Under the pieces are notes generated by a model, which made no database searches, was not told the DNA's origin, and worked only from the letters and a program-made list of their open reading frames with translations. Source: JBEIVB01 sp040374085 (GTDB lineage Bacteria; Bacteroidota; Bacteroidia; UBA4408). From it: 25,708 bases of DNA. This document shows, piece after piece, positions 1 to 8,420 of the stretch. The translations under genes were made by a program, and so were the position numbers. Positions within the stretch are counted from its first letter, which is position 1, and each line of letters opens with the position of its first letter. Location: the NCBI GenBank assembly GCA_040374085.1, contig JBEIVB010000029.1, forward strand, positions 1 through 25,708, read 5' to 3'.

Positions 1-43
1 GTTTGGGCAAATATATAGAAATTGTAGGCCCAATCGACGCATC

Positions 44-1405
44 ATGAAACAGCCGTATTTTCTCAGAATCCTACTTGGGTGTATGCTCTTCACAACAGCC
101 GCATTGGCTCAGGTAGGTTTGCGCTCGGGTCCTCGCCTGGGTTATGTAGCCCACCGCGAGGCCTGCATTTTGGTTGAGTTTGATGGGGCAAGCAACAGCC
201 TGGTGCTGGAGGCCAAGCCGGTGAACGGCACCGGACCCACGGTTACGGAAACCGTTTCTGCGGAAAAGCGCTGGGGCTATGCACCCGTTAAAGCCACGCT
301 GTGCGGCCTTTCCATGAACACCAAATATGAATATCGCTTTCTCGACAAAGGCAAACCGGTTGCGGGCGCATACGGTACTTTTTCCACACCGGAGCTGTGG
401 GAGTGGCGCAAGCCGGCATCCGATTTCAGCTTCCTGTTCGGGTCTTGCCTGTACATAAACGATAGCTTATACGACCGTCCCGGTAAGCCTTACGGTGCCG
501 ATCCCGGCATCCTAAAAACCATGGCCGAAACGTCCTCCGACTTTCTGTTGTGGGGCGGCGACAACCTCTACCTCCGCGAAGCCGATTTCTCCTCTGCCTC
601 GGGCATGGCCTACCGCTACAGCAGCCACTTCGCCCATCCTCTGGTAAACAACCTGCTCAAAACCCGTCCCTCTTTTGCCATCTGGGACGACCACGATTAC
701 GGGTGCAACGACAGCGATAGGGGCTTTGCACGAAAGGCAGAAGCCCTTTCTCTCTTCACCCGATACTGGGGCAACCCTCAGTTCGGTGAACCCGACCAAG
801 CCGGCACTTATGGAAAAATGAGCTGGAGCGACTGCGACTTCTTTTTATTGGATGGGCGTTATGAACGGGATGCCGATGATCTACCCGACAGTGTGATGGG
901 AAAACCCAATGCCGATAAACGCTTTCTGGGAGAAAAGCAGCTCCGCTGGCTCATCAACAGCCTGGCATCCTCTAACGCCACCTTCAAATTCATCGTAAAC
1001 GGCAGTCAAGTGCTGAATGCCTTAAACGACAAAGAGTGCTTCCGTCACTACCCCCTCGAATACCTTGCTCTGCTCGATGCCCTAAAAAGTCTCAACGTTA
1101 CCGGCACAGTATTTCTTACCGGAGACCGGCATTACACAGAATTAATAAAAATGCCCCGTAACGGAACCTATCCCCTGCATGACTTCACTTGCTCTTCCAT
1201 CACCTCTGGTGTGTACAAAGGAGTAGCAACGGGAAAAGAGGCCAACAACCCCGATCGGATACCGGGTTCGCTTTTGGTGGAGAACAATTTCAGCCGGATC
1301 TCGGTAAAAGGCCCTAAAGGCAAAAGAGAAATGGTAATGGAGGTGTTGGATGCCGGCGGCAAAATTCGCTTCACCCACAGCATCTTACAGGAAACTCTTA
1401 AATAG
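44..1405 (+). CDS. Secreted PhoD-like (alkaline phosphatase D family) metallophosphatase
   Basis: This is a 453-residue exported protein with a signal peptide ending near ALAQ at residues 20-23. It has a fibronectin-like N-terminal part (about 28-115) and then a PhoD-type metallophosphatase domain. Visible family motifs are FGSCLY (132-137), a GGDNLY metal-binding loop (171-176), WDDHDYG (214-220) and GDRHY (360-364). Together these supply the Asp, Asn and His ligands expected of a calcium/iron or two-metal phosphatase. Known members hydrolyse phosphomonoesters or diesters outside the cytoplasm; the actual substrate here cannot be read from sequence. The ATG at 44 is followed directly by a typical signal peptide, so the start is secure. 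The gene ends only 8 bases from the convergent glutathione peroxidase gene. The promoter is mostly cut by the window edge. Confidence 0.85.
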   Translation: MKQPYFLRILLGCMLFTTAALAQVGLRSGPRLGYVAHREACILVEFDGASNSLVLEAKPVNGTGPTVTETVSAEKRWGYAPVKATLCGLSMNTKYEYRFLDKGKPVAGAYGTFSTPELWEWRKPASDFSFLFGSCLYINDSLYDRPGKPYGADPGILKTMAETSSDFLLWGGDNLYLREADFSSASGMAYRYSSHFAHPLVNNLLKTRPSFAIWDDHDYGCNDSDRGFARKAEALSLFTRYWGNPQFGEPDQAGTYGKMSWSDCDFFLLDGRYERDADDLPDSVMGKPNADKRFLGEKQLRWLINSLASSNATFKFIVNGSQVLNALNDKECFRHYPLEYLALLDALKSLNVTGTVFLTGDRHYTELIKMPRNGTYPLHDFTCSSITSGVYKGVATGKEANNPDRIPGSLLVENNFSRISVKGPKGKREMVMEVLDAGGKIRFTHSILQETLK

Positions 1406-1413
1406 CGCCTGCA

Positions 1414-1977
1414 TTATTTTAATAAATCCACCAGCGCTGCATCGCTGGGCAACATGCGCGACGGGAACTTGGCCAACAAACGGCCTTGCTCATCCACCAA
1501 ATACTTCGAGAAATTCCATTCAGGGGTTTGGCTGTTCCAACCGTTCTTTTTGGGATCGCAGAGCCACTGGAACACCGGCTGCTGGTTGGAACCTTTCACA
1601 TCTCCTTTCTTGGCAATGAGAAACGTTACGCCGTAATTCCTTTGGCAGAATTCTCGGATTTGGGCTGCACTGCCGGGTTCCTGGCCCATAAATTGGTTGC
1701 AGGGAAAACCAATGACCACAAGCGAGGATGCGTACGTCTTATATAAATTCTCCAACACCTCCAACTGAGCGGTATGTCCGCAATTGCTGGCTGTGTTTAC
1801 CAACAGCACCTTCTTGCCTTTGAACTGTGCCATAGAAACGGGCTGCCCTTCGAGGGTTTCAAACGTGAGGCTGTAAAAATCAGCAGGTGGAGCTTGCTTG
1901 GGTTGTGGGTTGCGCACCACACTTCTGCAGGCACTCAACCAAAACACATAGGCAAAAAGATACATGAGGCGCATCAT
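1414..1977 (-). CDS. Glutathione peroxidase-family thiol peroxidase, predicted lipoprotein
   Basis: This 187-residue protein carries glutathione-peroxidase signatures: NTASNCG with peroxidatic Cys66, FPCNQF (91-96), GQEP (98-101), and the Trp-Asn pair of EWNFSKYLVD (153-162). Cys111 in REFCQRNYG lies where thioredoxin-dependent family members keep the resolving cysteine. It therefore probably reduces peroxides with thioredoxin-like donors rather than glutathione. The N-terminus is unusual: a short hydrophobic segment ends in LSAC with Cys17, a good lipobox. The enzyme is thus predicted to be membrane-anchored on the periplasmic side rather than cytoplasmic. The start could be either of two adjacent ATGs (1977 or 1974). 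It lies 46 bases downstream of kpsF on the same strand and may share its transcript, although an inverted repeat sits just before the start codon. Confidence 0.9.
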   Translation of the reverse strand: MMRLMYLFAYVFWLSACRSVVRNPQPKQAPPADFYSLTFETLEGQPVSMAQFKGKKVLLVNTASNCGHTAQLEVLENLYKTYASSLVVIGFPCNQFMGQEPGSAAQIREFCQRNYGVTFLIAKKGDVKGSNQQPVFQWLCDPKKNGWNSQTPEWNFSKYLVDEQGRLLAKFPSRMLPSDAALVDLLK

Positions 1978-1978
1978 G

Positions 1979-2009
1979 AGACTGTTGGTTTGCTGCTATG
2001 AAACAGTCT
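1979..2009. repeat. Inverted repeat between kpsF and the peroxidase gene
   Basis: The eight bases AGACTGTT at 1979-1986 recur as their exact complement AACAGTCT at 2002-2009, separated by 15 bases. No T-run follows on the minus strand, so this is not a typical terminator. It ends one base before the peroxidase start codon, so it could be a leader hairpin, an operator or chance. Confidence 0.4.
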
Positions 2010-2023
2010 AGAGGCCGGAAAGT

Positions 2024-2989
2024 TTAGAGCAGTCCCTCGCGCATCAAATCCTGAATGTGCACCATACCGGCAAAAGCATTGTTTTGGAGTACGATGAGTT
2101 GCGAAATGTTGTGGTCTTTAAGAACGGCAAGCGCTTCAACTGCCAATGCATTGGCGTCTATGGTTTTGGGATTGGGGTTCAGCAACTGCGCAGCGGTGGT
2201 GTTTGGATCGAAGGAACCCGTGGCCAGCATGCGTCTTAAATCGCCATCCGTAACAATGCCCACCATGCGCGCACCATCGTGCACTGCAACAGCGCCAAGC
2301 CTTCCGGAGGAGATGGCCATAACCACTTCCGAAAGCGAGGCAGAAGGAGCCACCACAGGTTTAGCATTGCGGGCTACCAAATCCGCAACCTTTAAAAACA
2401 AGCGCTTACCCAGCATCCCGCCCGGGTGATAACGACCAAAATCTTCGGAAGAAAACTGACGGCACTCCAAAAGACAAACCGCCAAGGCATCGCCCATGCC
2501 CAGTTGGGCCGTGGTGCTGGTGGTGGGTGCCAGGTTGTTTGGACATGCCTCTGCATCCACCTCGGTATCGAGAAACACCGTGCAGATCCGTCCCAAAAAG
2601 CTGTCGCGCTTTCCGCAAATGGCTATAATGGGTTGTCCGCCTGCTTGAATGATGGGCAGCAACACCTTCAACTCCGGCGTGTCGCCGCTCTTGGAAAGGG
2701 CCAGCACCACATCGTTGGACTGCAGGGTTCCGAGGTCTCCATGAACCGCATCGGCGGCATGCAAAAAAGCCGCCGGAGTTCCCGTTGAATTAAACGTAGC
2801 CACCAGCTTTTGGCCTATGATGGCGCTTTTACCCACGCCGGTAACCACCACCTTGCCTGTGCAAGATAACATCAGTTCAATGGTTTTAACAAAAGAACCA
2901 TCTAGGCGCATCGCAACGCCCTCCAATGCGCGGGCCTCGAGTTGCAATGTATTGCGCGCGGTTTCAAGCAGTTGGTCGAAGGATTTCAA
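2024..2989 (-). CDS. kpsF: Arabinose-5-phosphate isomerase (KpsF/GutQ family)
   Basis: This enzyme interconverts ribulose-5-phosphate and arabinose-5-phosphate, the first step toward Kdo for lipopolysaccharide. An SIS sugar-isomerase domain spans about residues 35-170, with the signatures VVTGVGKSAIIGQK, NSTGTPAAFLHAADAVHGDLG-like and SKSGDTPE. Two CBS motifs occupy about 200-321, including IVTDGDLRR. The longest ATG frame begins at 3088, but its first 33 residues are unlike the family. I prefer the TTG at 2989, which gives 321 residues, close to the usual family length, and begins right before the conserved helix. A possible -7 box at 3076-3083 would place transcription downstream of the ATG, which also argues against the longer form. 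It is divergent from recQ, with gpx 46 bases downstream. Confidence 0.9.
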   Translation of the reverse strand: MKSFDQLLETARNTLQLEARALEGVAMRLDGSFVKTIELMLSCTGKVVVTGVGKSAIIGQKLVATFNSTGTPAAFLHAADAVHGDLGTLQSNDVVLALSKSGDTPELKVLLPIIQAGGQPIIAICGKRDSFLGRICTVFLDTEVDAEACPNNLAPTTSTTAQLGMGDALAVCLLECRQFSSEDFGRYHPGGMLGKRLFLKVADLVARNAKPVVAPSASLSEVVMAISSGRLGAVAVHDGARMVGIVTDGDLRRMLATGSFDPNTTAAQLLNPNPKTIDANALAVEALAVLKDHNISQLIVLQNNAFAGMVHIQDLMREGLL

Positions 2990-3075
2990 AGTTTTAAAGA
3001 TTTTAACTAAAAACCCTGCAAGAATAAAACAACCTGAGGGATTTTTTGTTATACATTTACAATGCGTTTGTTCAA

Positions 3076-3106
3076 CAAAACTACACATTAACCATTTGCC
3101 TACATA
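3076..3106 (-). promoter_or_regulatory. Possible promoter of kpsF
   Basis: On the minus strand the bases TAGTTTTG (3076-3083) match the Bacteroidota -7 consensus TAnnTTTG exactly. Nineteen bases upstream, TATG at 3103-3106 matches three of four bases of the TTTG -33 element. Transcription would begin near 3069, giving a leader of roughly 80 bases before the TTG start at 2989. A match this short can occur by chance. Confidence 0.35.
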
Positions 3107-3111
3107 ACACT

Positions 3112-5313
3112 TTGGAAACTGCAGAAGAGAGCGACATTTTGCTGGGAAGCCTCCAGCGCTATTTTGGATTCGACGGATTTAAAGGGGATCAACAAGCCAT
3201 TATTCAAAGCCTTTTAGACGGCAACGACACATTTGTTATCATGCCCACAGGCGGCGGCAAATCGATGTGCTATCAATTGCCGGCACTCATCTCGCCCGGC
3301 ACCGCAATTGTCATCAGTCCGCTAATTGCTCTAATGAAAAACCAGGTGGACAGCATCCGACATTATGGATCGGAAGACAACGTTGCCCACTTTTTAAACA
3401 GTTCACTCTCCAAGGTAGAAATTGCCCGTGTGCGCAAAGATGTTTCGGATGGACGTACCAAACTGTTGTACGTTGCGCCGGAATCTCTTACGAAAGAAGA
3501 GAACGTTGCCTTTTTCAAAGACATCAAAATTTCATTTTTTGCTATAGACGAAGCCCATTGCATCTCGGAATGGGGACACGATTTTCGTCCGGAGTACCGG
3601 AGGCTCAGGCCCATCATAGAGGCCATAGGTAAAGTGCCCATCATTGCGCTTACTGCCACCGCCACTCCAAAAGTTCAGCAAGACATACAAAAAAACCTGG
3701 GCATGCTTCAGGCTAATGTATTTAAGAGTTCGTTCAACAGGCCCAACTTATATTACGAGGTAAGGCCCAAGCAGAACGTTACCAAGGAAATCATCAAGTA
3801 CATCAAGCAGCATCAAGGCAAGTCGGGCATCGTTTACTGCTTGAGTCGGAAAAAAGTAGAGGAAATTGCCGAGACCCTTCAGGTAAATGGAGTGAAGGCC
3901 CTACCCTACCACGCCGGCCTGGAAGCCAATGTGCGGGCTTCTCATCAGGACAAGTTTCTCATGGAGGAAGCCGATGTCATTGTGGCTACCATCGCGTTCG
4001 GCATGGGCATAGATAAGCCCGATGTGCGTTACGTAATACACCACGACATACCAAAAAGTTTGGAGGGATATTATCAGGAAACCGGCCGTGCCGGAAGAGA
4101 TGGAGGCGAAGGAAATTGTGTGGCGTTTTATTCCCACGACGATATTGTAAAGTTGGAGAAATTCATGAAGGGAAAGCCGGTGGCCGAACAGGAAATTGGC
4201 CGTCAGTTGCTTCACGAAACCGTTACCTACGCAGAATCCTCTGTATGCCGTCGCAAAATGCTTTTGCATTATTTCGGAGAGGACTTCGACGAGCAGAAAT
4301 GCGGCAACAAATGCGACAATTGCGCCCATCCCAAGCAGCGCTTCGATGCCGAGGAAGCCTTGCAACTGGTACTGGAGACCGTTCAAGCGGTAAAAGAAAA
4401 ATTTAAGTTTAAGCACATTGCCCAGGTGGTGATGGGATTCAGTACAGCCCAAACAAAAGCCTACAAGCACGAAGCATTGGATGTATTTGGAAAAGGTGTT
4501 GACAAATCTGAAATTTATTGGAATTCGGTTATACGCCAAGCCATTTTACACAACTTCCTCAGCAAAGACGTTGAGAGCTATGGAGAATTGCGGCTTACCC
4601 AGAAAGGGATCGATTTTATTGAGAAACCGCACGAGATACAGTTCACGCAAGACGTTGACTACGAAGCATCTACCGATGATGATGAAATTTTGTCTGCAGG
4701 CGGTAAGGGTTCGGGAGCGTTGGATGAAACCTTGTTTAACTTGCTTAAGGATCTCAGAAAGCGGGTTGCCAAACAAAAAGGTGTACCTCCTTTTGTGGTG
4801 TTCCAAGACCCCTCTCTCGAAGACATGGCCATCAACTATCCGATAACCCTCGATGAAATAAAAAACATCTCGGGTGTAGGCGCTGGCAAAGCCCAGCGGT
4901 TCGGAAAAGAGTTTGTTGAGCTGATTGCACGCTACGTAGAAGAGAACGACGTAGAAAGGCCAATGGATATGGTGGTGAAATCCGTGGTGAACAAAAGCGG
5001 AAACAAGGTTTTCATTATACAAAACATAGATCGCAAACTCGATTTAGAAGACATTGCACAAGCTAAAGGCTTAGCCTTCCCCGATCTGCTCACCGAGCTG
5101 GAAAGCATCGTGAGCTCCGGAACCCGCATCAACATCAACTACTACATCGATGAGCAAGTAGATGAAGACAAGCAGGAAGAGGTTTTCGATTATTTCAAAC
5201 AAGCCGAAACCGACTCGGTATCCGAAGCACTCAAGGAACTTGGCGAAGACGACTATACCGAAGAGGAAATTCGTCTCATGCGCTTAAAATTCATGTCGGA
5301 GCTGGGCAATTGA
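3112..5313 (+). CDS. recQ: ATP-dependent DNA helicase RecQ
   Basis: This is a 3'-5' DNA helicase of recombinational repair. Counting from TTG 3112, motif I is PTGGGKS with Lys50 and the DEAH box is residues 146-149 inside AIDEAHCISEWGHDFRPEYR. Motif VI is the QETGRAGRDG segment. A zinc-binding region follows, with the cysteines of SSVCRRKML and KCGNKCDNC, then a winged helix and an HRDC domain (VPPFVVFQDPSLEDMA). An acidic C-terminal extension follows, as is common in long Bacteroidota RecQ. The frame is open from an ATG at 3046, but those 22 residues look unrelated to the family and overlap the divergent kpsF upstream region. TTG 3112, giving 733 residues, fits better. A strong terminator follows the stop. 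Confidence 0.93.
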   Translation: METAEESDILLGSLQRYFGFDGFKGDQQAIIQSLLDGNDTFVIMPTGGGKSMCYQLPALISPGTAIVISPLIALMKNQVDSIRHYGSEDNVAHFLNSSLSKVEIARVRKDVSDGRTKLLYVAPESLTKEENVAFFKDIKISFFAIDEAHCISEWGHDFRPEYRRLRPIIEAIGKVPIIALTATATPKVQQDIQKNLGMLQANVFKSSFNRPNLYYEVRPKQNVTKEIIKYIKQHQGKSGIVYCLSRKKVEEIAETLQVNGVKALPYHAGLEANVRASHQDKFLMEEADVIVATIAFGMGIDKPDVRYVIHHDIPKSLEGYYQETGRAGRDGGEGNCVAFYSHDDIVKLEKFMKGKPVAEQEIGRQLLHETVTYAESSVCRRKMLLHYFGEDFDEQKCGNKCDNCAHPKQRFDAEEALQLVLETVQAVKEKFKFKHIAQVVMGFSTAQTKAYKHEALDVFGKGVDKSEIYWNSVIRQAILHNFLSKDVESYGELRLTQKGIDFIEKPHEIQFTQDVDYEASTDDDEILSAGGKGSGALDETLFNLLKDLRKRVAKQKGVPPFVVFQDPSLEDMAINYPITLDEIKNISGVGAGKAQRFGKEFVELIARYVEENDVERPMDMVVKSVVNKSGNKVFIIQNIDRKLDLEDIAQAKGLAFPDLLTELESIVSSGTRININYYIDEQVDEDKQEEVFDYFKQAETDSVSEALKELGEDDYTEEEIRLMRLKFMSELGN

Positions 5314-5334
5314 TGCCCCCTTTTTTTCCACCTC

Positions 5335-5362
5335 AAGGCCGCAGTTTGTGCGGCCTTTTTTT
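5335..5362 (+). terminator. Rho-independent terminator of recQ
   Basis: A perfect nine-pair stem, AAGGCCGCA at 5335-5343 and TGCGGCCTT at 5349-5357, encloses a five-base loop and runs into seven T residues (5356-5362). It lies 21 bases after the recQ stop. On the minus strand the hairpin is not followed by T residues, so it mainly serves recQ. Confidence 0.88.
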
Positions 5363-5367
5363 GTGCA

Positions 5368-6231
5368 TCAGCGCTTTAAAATACGCAGTTCAACGCGACG
5401 GTTGGCTTGTCGGTCGTCTTCCGTTTTCTCTAACTCTACCACGGGATTCTTACCGGCCATACCCACATATTCCAATCGCTTTGCACTGATGCCTTTCGCA
5501 ATCAAGGCGTTGTAAACCGTTTGGGCTCTGGCCTCAGAAAGGTTCATCTTTCGGGTGTCTTTATCGAGGCCATCCGGGCCGTCGGGTGGGGTGCAGCAGA
5601 TGTAGCCCTCTATGCGGATGACGAGGGCGGGGTTGCGTTTCAATAGGTTTACCAACGAGTCGAGCACCGGCCTGCTCGCCTGGACAAGAAGGTGGCTGCC
5701 CGGAAAAAAATTCATGTTGTTCAAACGCAAACACTCCCCCACTTTCATAGCAGAAAGGTTGTTGATGCTGCCCGTTTTTACTTTTTCTTTCGGACTTTGG
5801 GTGATCAACACTACGCGCACTCGGCGGTTGAGGGCGCTGTTGGAGGTGGATTTGCCTTTTGAAAACACCGCCGGCTGTGTAAAGCTGCTGCCGTGCACCA
5901 CGGTGATGCGGTTGCTGTCTACACCGTTATCTTTTAACAACATTTTAATGCCCTCTGCCCGCTTTTGCGAGAGGGCGAGGTTGTACGCATAGCTGCCGGT
6001 AGAGTCGGTGTGTCCAATAATTTCCACCCTCTGCAAGGTGGCTGAACACTCCTGTACCGCTTGCCTGAGCTGCCGTATGGAAACGGTATCGGGCAGGGTA
6101 GCGTTAACATCGAAATACAAAGTGAGAAAACGCTTATCCTGCGCAAGAGCCGCGCCAAAAGGCACGAACACAATGCAGGACACCCACACTATTATAATTT
6201 TATAAATATGAAAACAATACCCGTTTTTCAT
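5368..6231 (-). CDS. Exported protein with two tandem OmpA-type peptidoglycan-binding domains
   Basis: This 287-residue protein has a signal peptide ending near ALAQ (28-31) and no beta-barrel; almost all the rest is two OmpA C-terminal-like domains. Domain 1 (about 36-142) has GHTDSTGS with Asp76, and Arg91 in LSQKRAEG. The Asp-to-Arg spacing of 15 equals that of the peptidoglycan-binding pair in E. coli OmpA. Domain 2 (about 168-285) contains NLSEARAQ with Arg235, and Asp220 is again 15 residues earlier. However, a proline- and Cys-Cys-containing insertion (ICCTPPDGP) replaces the usual GHTD loop. It probably sits in the periplasm and contacts the cell wall at two points. It starts 8 bases after the cca stop, so the two are likely co-transcribed. 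Confidence 0.85.
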   Translation of the reverse strand: MKNGYCFHIYKIIIVWVSCIVFVPFGAALAQDKRFLTLYFDVNATLPDTVSIRQLRQAVQECSATLQRVEIIGHTDSTGSYAYNLALSQKRAEGIKMLLKDNGVDSNRITVVHGSSFTQPAVFSKGKSTSNSALNRRVRVVLITQSPKEKVKTGSINNLSAMKVGECLRLNNMNFFPGSHLLVQASRPVLDSLVNLLKRNPALVIRIEGYICCTPPDGPDGLDKDTRKMNLSEARAQTVYNALIAKGISAKRLEYVGMAGKNPVVELEKTEDDRQANRRVELRILKR

Positions 6232-6239
6232 GCTGAGGT

Positions 6240-7673
6240 TCAGGAATCGGCCGCCTGAAAAAGGCCCAAGGCTTTGCCCTCCTCAAGCATAAACGCATGA
6301 GCCAGTGCAAAGGAGTTTTCGATTCTGCCGTCTAATATAGCATCTCGAATGGCATTTTTTAAGATGCCTATGGCCGGCCCCGGACCAATGCCAAAGGTGT
6401 GCATAATGTGCTCGCCGGTTATGGGAGGCTGCCAGTTGCGGACGCGGTCTTTCTCCTCTACTTCGATGAGCTTTTCCTGAACCCTTTCGAAATTGGCTAA
6501 AAATCTCCGCACCTTATTCGGATTCTTACTGGTTATATCGCAGCGGCAAAGGGTCATCAACGCATCTATGTCGTCGCCTGCATCAAACAGCAATCGGCGC
6601 ACCGCCGAATCGGTTACCACGTCTTGCGCTAAAACAATGGGACGCAAATGCAAGGCCACCAGTTTCTGCACAAACTTCATTTTCTCGTTCATGGGCAGTT
6701 TCAATTGCCGAAAGATGGATGGCACCATGCGGGCGCCTTTGTCTTCGTGCCCATGGAAGGTCCAGCCGTGCTGAGGATCGAAGCGCTTAGTTTGGGGCTT
6801 GGCAATGTCGTGCAAAATGGCAGCCCAGCGCAACCAAAGATCATCGCTGCATTGGGCAACCTTGTCGAGTACCTCCAAGGTGTGATAAAAGTTATCCTTG
6901 TGCGACTTGTCGCCAATGGTTTCTACCACCTGAAGTTTCACCAGTTGAGGAAAAATCAGATGCAGGATGCCGGTATCAAACAAAAGTTTAAATCCATGAG
7001 AAGGCACCTTGGCGGAAATGATTTTATTCATTTCATCAATAATGCGTTCCATAGAAACGATGGAGATGCGGTGGGCGTTGCGAGCAAGGGCAGCAAAGGA
7101 TTCGGTCTCAATCTGAAACCCGAGTTGGGTGCTGAATCGTATGGCCCGCATCATGCGCAAGGGGTCGTCGCTAAAGGTAACGTCGGGATCGAGCGGGGTG
7201 CGCAACACACCGTTGTTGAGGTCTTGGATGCCTCCAAAAGAATCGAGGAGCTCGCCAAAGCGGTTGCCGTTGAGGCAGAGGGCAAGGGCGTTGATGGTGA
7301 AGTCGCGGCGCTGCTGGTCGTCGTGTAAACTGCCATCTTCCACGGCTGGCTTGCGGGAATTGCGGTCGTAGGATTCTTTTCTCGCGCCCACAAACTCCAC
7401 CTCCCATCCGTTGTAATGCAGCATGGCGGTGCCAAAGTTTTTAAAGACGGTGAGGTGCACGTCCGGCCCCATTTCGGCTGCAACGGCTTTTGCGAAAGGA
7501 ATGCCTTTACCTACCACCACCACATCAATGTCTTTGCACGGCCGCTCTAAAAAGCAATCGCGCACATATCCACCCACCACGTAGGCTTCTTGTTGCATAC
7601 GGTCGGCGCATCGCTGAATGAGGCGAAAAACCGGGTCGTTCAAAAAGTCGGAAAAGGTAGCGGCCACAGGCAT
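6240..7673 (-). CDS. cca: CCA tRNA nucleotidyltransferase with HD domain
   Basis: This enzyme adds or repairs the CCA end of tRNAs. The head has VVGGYVRD (residues 32-39) and the metal-binding pair Asp48/Asp50 in KDIDVVV, then RRDFTINAL and the RMMRAIRFSTQLGF segment of the class II family. A central HD phosphohydrolase-like domain shows AAILHDIAKP and a following FHGHEDKGA. I place the start at ATG 7673 (477 residues) rather than at 7727. The conserved region begins there, and the ATG overlaps the TGA of the preceding gene by one base (TGATG), implying translational coupling. Some Bacteroidota homologues are annotated as poly(A) polymerase; the tRNA role is the more likely one. Confidence 0.92.
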   Translation of the reverse strand: MPVAATFSDFLNDPVFRLIQRCADRMQQEAYVVGGYVRDCFLERPCKDIDVVVVGKGIPFAKAVAAEMGPDVHLTVFKNFGTAMLHYNGWEVEFVGARKESYDRNSRKPAVEDGSLHDDQQRRDFTINALALCLNGNRFGELLDSFGGIQDLNNGVLRTPLDPDVTFSDDPLRMMRAIRFSTQLGFQIETESFAALARNAHRISIVSMERIIDEMNKIISAKVPSHGFKLLFDTGILHLIFPQLVKLQVVETIGDKSHKDNFYHTLEVLDKVAQCSDDLWLRWAAILHDIAKPQTKRFDPQHGWTFHGHEDKGARMVPSIFRQLKLPMNEKMKFVQKLVALHLRPIVLAQDVVTDSAVRRLLFDAGDDIDALMTLCRCDITSKNPNKVRRFLANFERVQEKLIEVEEKDRVRNWQPPITGEHIMHTFGIGPGPAIGILKNAIRDAILDGRIENSFALAHAFMLEEGKALGLFQAADS

Positions 7674-8323
7674 CAATCGTCGGTCAACGGACCCAGGGCG
7701 AAGGTAAGGCATAATCCCATGTGCCAATAACCTCCCTTTCCCTGAGCATCGCCCGGAAGGTAAGTAACCGTGTTGTTCAAGTTTAGCCTAACAGGATCGA
7801 AGGAATAGGCTTGCCATGCATAGCCGGCCATAAGCCCAACCCACACGCGATCTGCTCCTTTGATGGAGACCTCTGCCTGGGGCGAAAGGCAGGTAGCCAA
7901 CGGACGATAGCCCGCATCTGCTCCGGTTGGCAAACCCGAAAAGCGGATGTGTGCTCCCGAAGCCAGCACGGTGGCCTGCAAGCGGTATTTGGCCTGATTG
8001 AGCAGCACGTAACCCACCCTTAGTCCAAGTCCTTGCTCGCGGTAACGCGTCTCCAGGTTGTTTAATAAAAAGGCGACGTTGAGACCCGCCCGAAATTCAG
8101 CATATCGGTATTCTATGCCACCCAGCCAACGCCCGCGGTAACACGCAGTGGCTTGCACCTGCCCCAGCACCACTCCGTTGAAGGTCTTCTGAAACGCGGC
8201 ATTCCCCAAAGCACCCGGAGCACCCAAGCCCATGCCCACCTGGTAGCTCCAGGAACGCACCTGAGCTTGGCCCAACATGGTAAAGGCCAAGAGAAATGCA
8301 CACAAACAAAAGCACCTTTTCAT
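7673..8323 (-). CDS. Small exported protein, probable outer-membrane beta-barrel, function unknown
   Basis: This 216-residue protein has a clear signal peptide (KR, then a hydrophobic core, ending near GQAQ at 18-21). The rest alternates polar and hydrophobic residues with many aromatic and glycine positions, for example WLGGIEYRYAEFRAGLNVAF and LGLRVGYVLL. That pattern is typical of a small eight-strand-type outer-membrane barrel. I recognise no specific family and no active-site motif. Its stop overlaps the cca start by one base, so it is the first gene of a three-gene unit with cca and the tandem-OmpA gene. That arrangement probably reflects shared transcription rather than shared function. 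The gene lies directly downstream of the fabI terminator. Confidence 0.65.
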   Translation of the reverse strand: MKRCFCLCAFLLAFTMLGQAQVRSWSYQVGMGLGAPGALGNAAFQKTFNGVVLGQVQATACYRGRWLGGIEYRYAEFRAGLNVAFLLNNLETRYREQGLGLRVGYVLLNQAKYRLQATVLASGAHIRFSGLPTGADAGYRPLATCLSPQAEVSIKGADRVWVGLMAGYAWQAYSFDPVRLNLNNTVTYLPGDAQGKGGYWHMGLCLTFALGPLTDD

Positions 8324-8359
8324 TACAGGGCTAACGGGTGTATAAGGTTTAGATTGTGC

Positions 8360-8386
8360 AAAAAAAAGCCGAAAAAACCTTTCGGC
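8360..8386 (-). terminator. Rho-independent terminator of fabI
   Basis: On the minus strand GCCGAAA (8386-8380) pairs with TTTCGGC (8374-8368) around a five-base loop and is followed by eight T residues (8367-8360). It lies about 35 bases beyond the fabI stop and upstream of the next minus-strand gene. Confidence 0.85.
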
Positions 8387-8420
8387 ATTCCGGCTCTGTT
8401 TCGGATAAAAAAATCACCCC

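Noticed and set aside
6648..7328. A 226-codon plus-strand open frame opposite cca
   Set aside because: It lies wholly antisense to a well-supported cca gene, has no recognisable domain, and is a by-product of the codon usage on the real strand.
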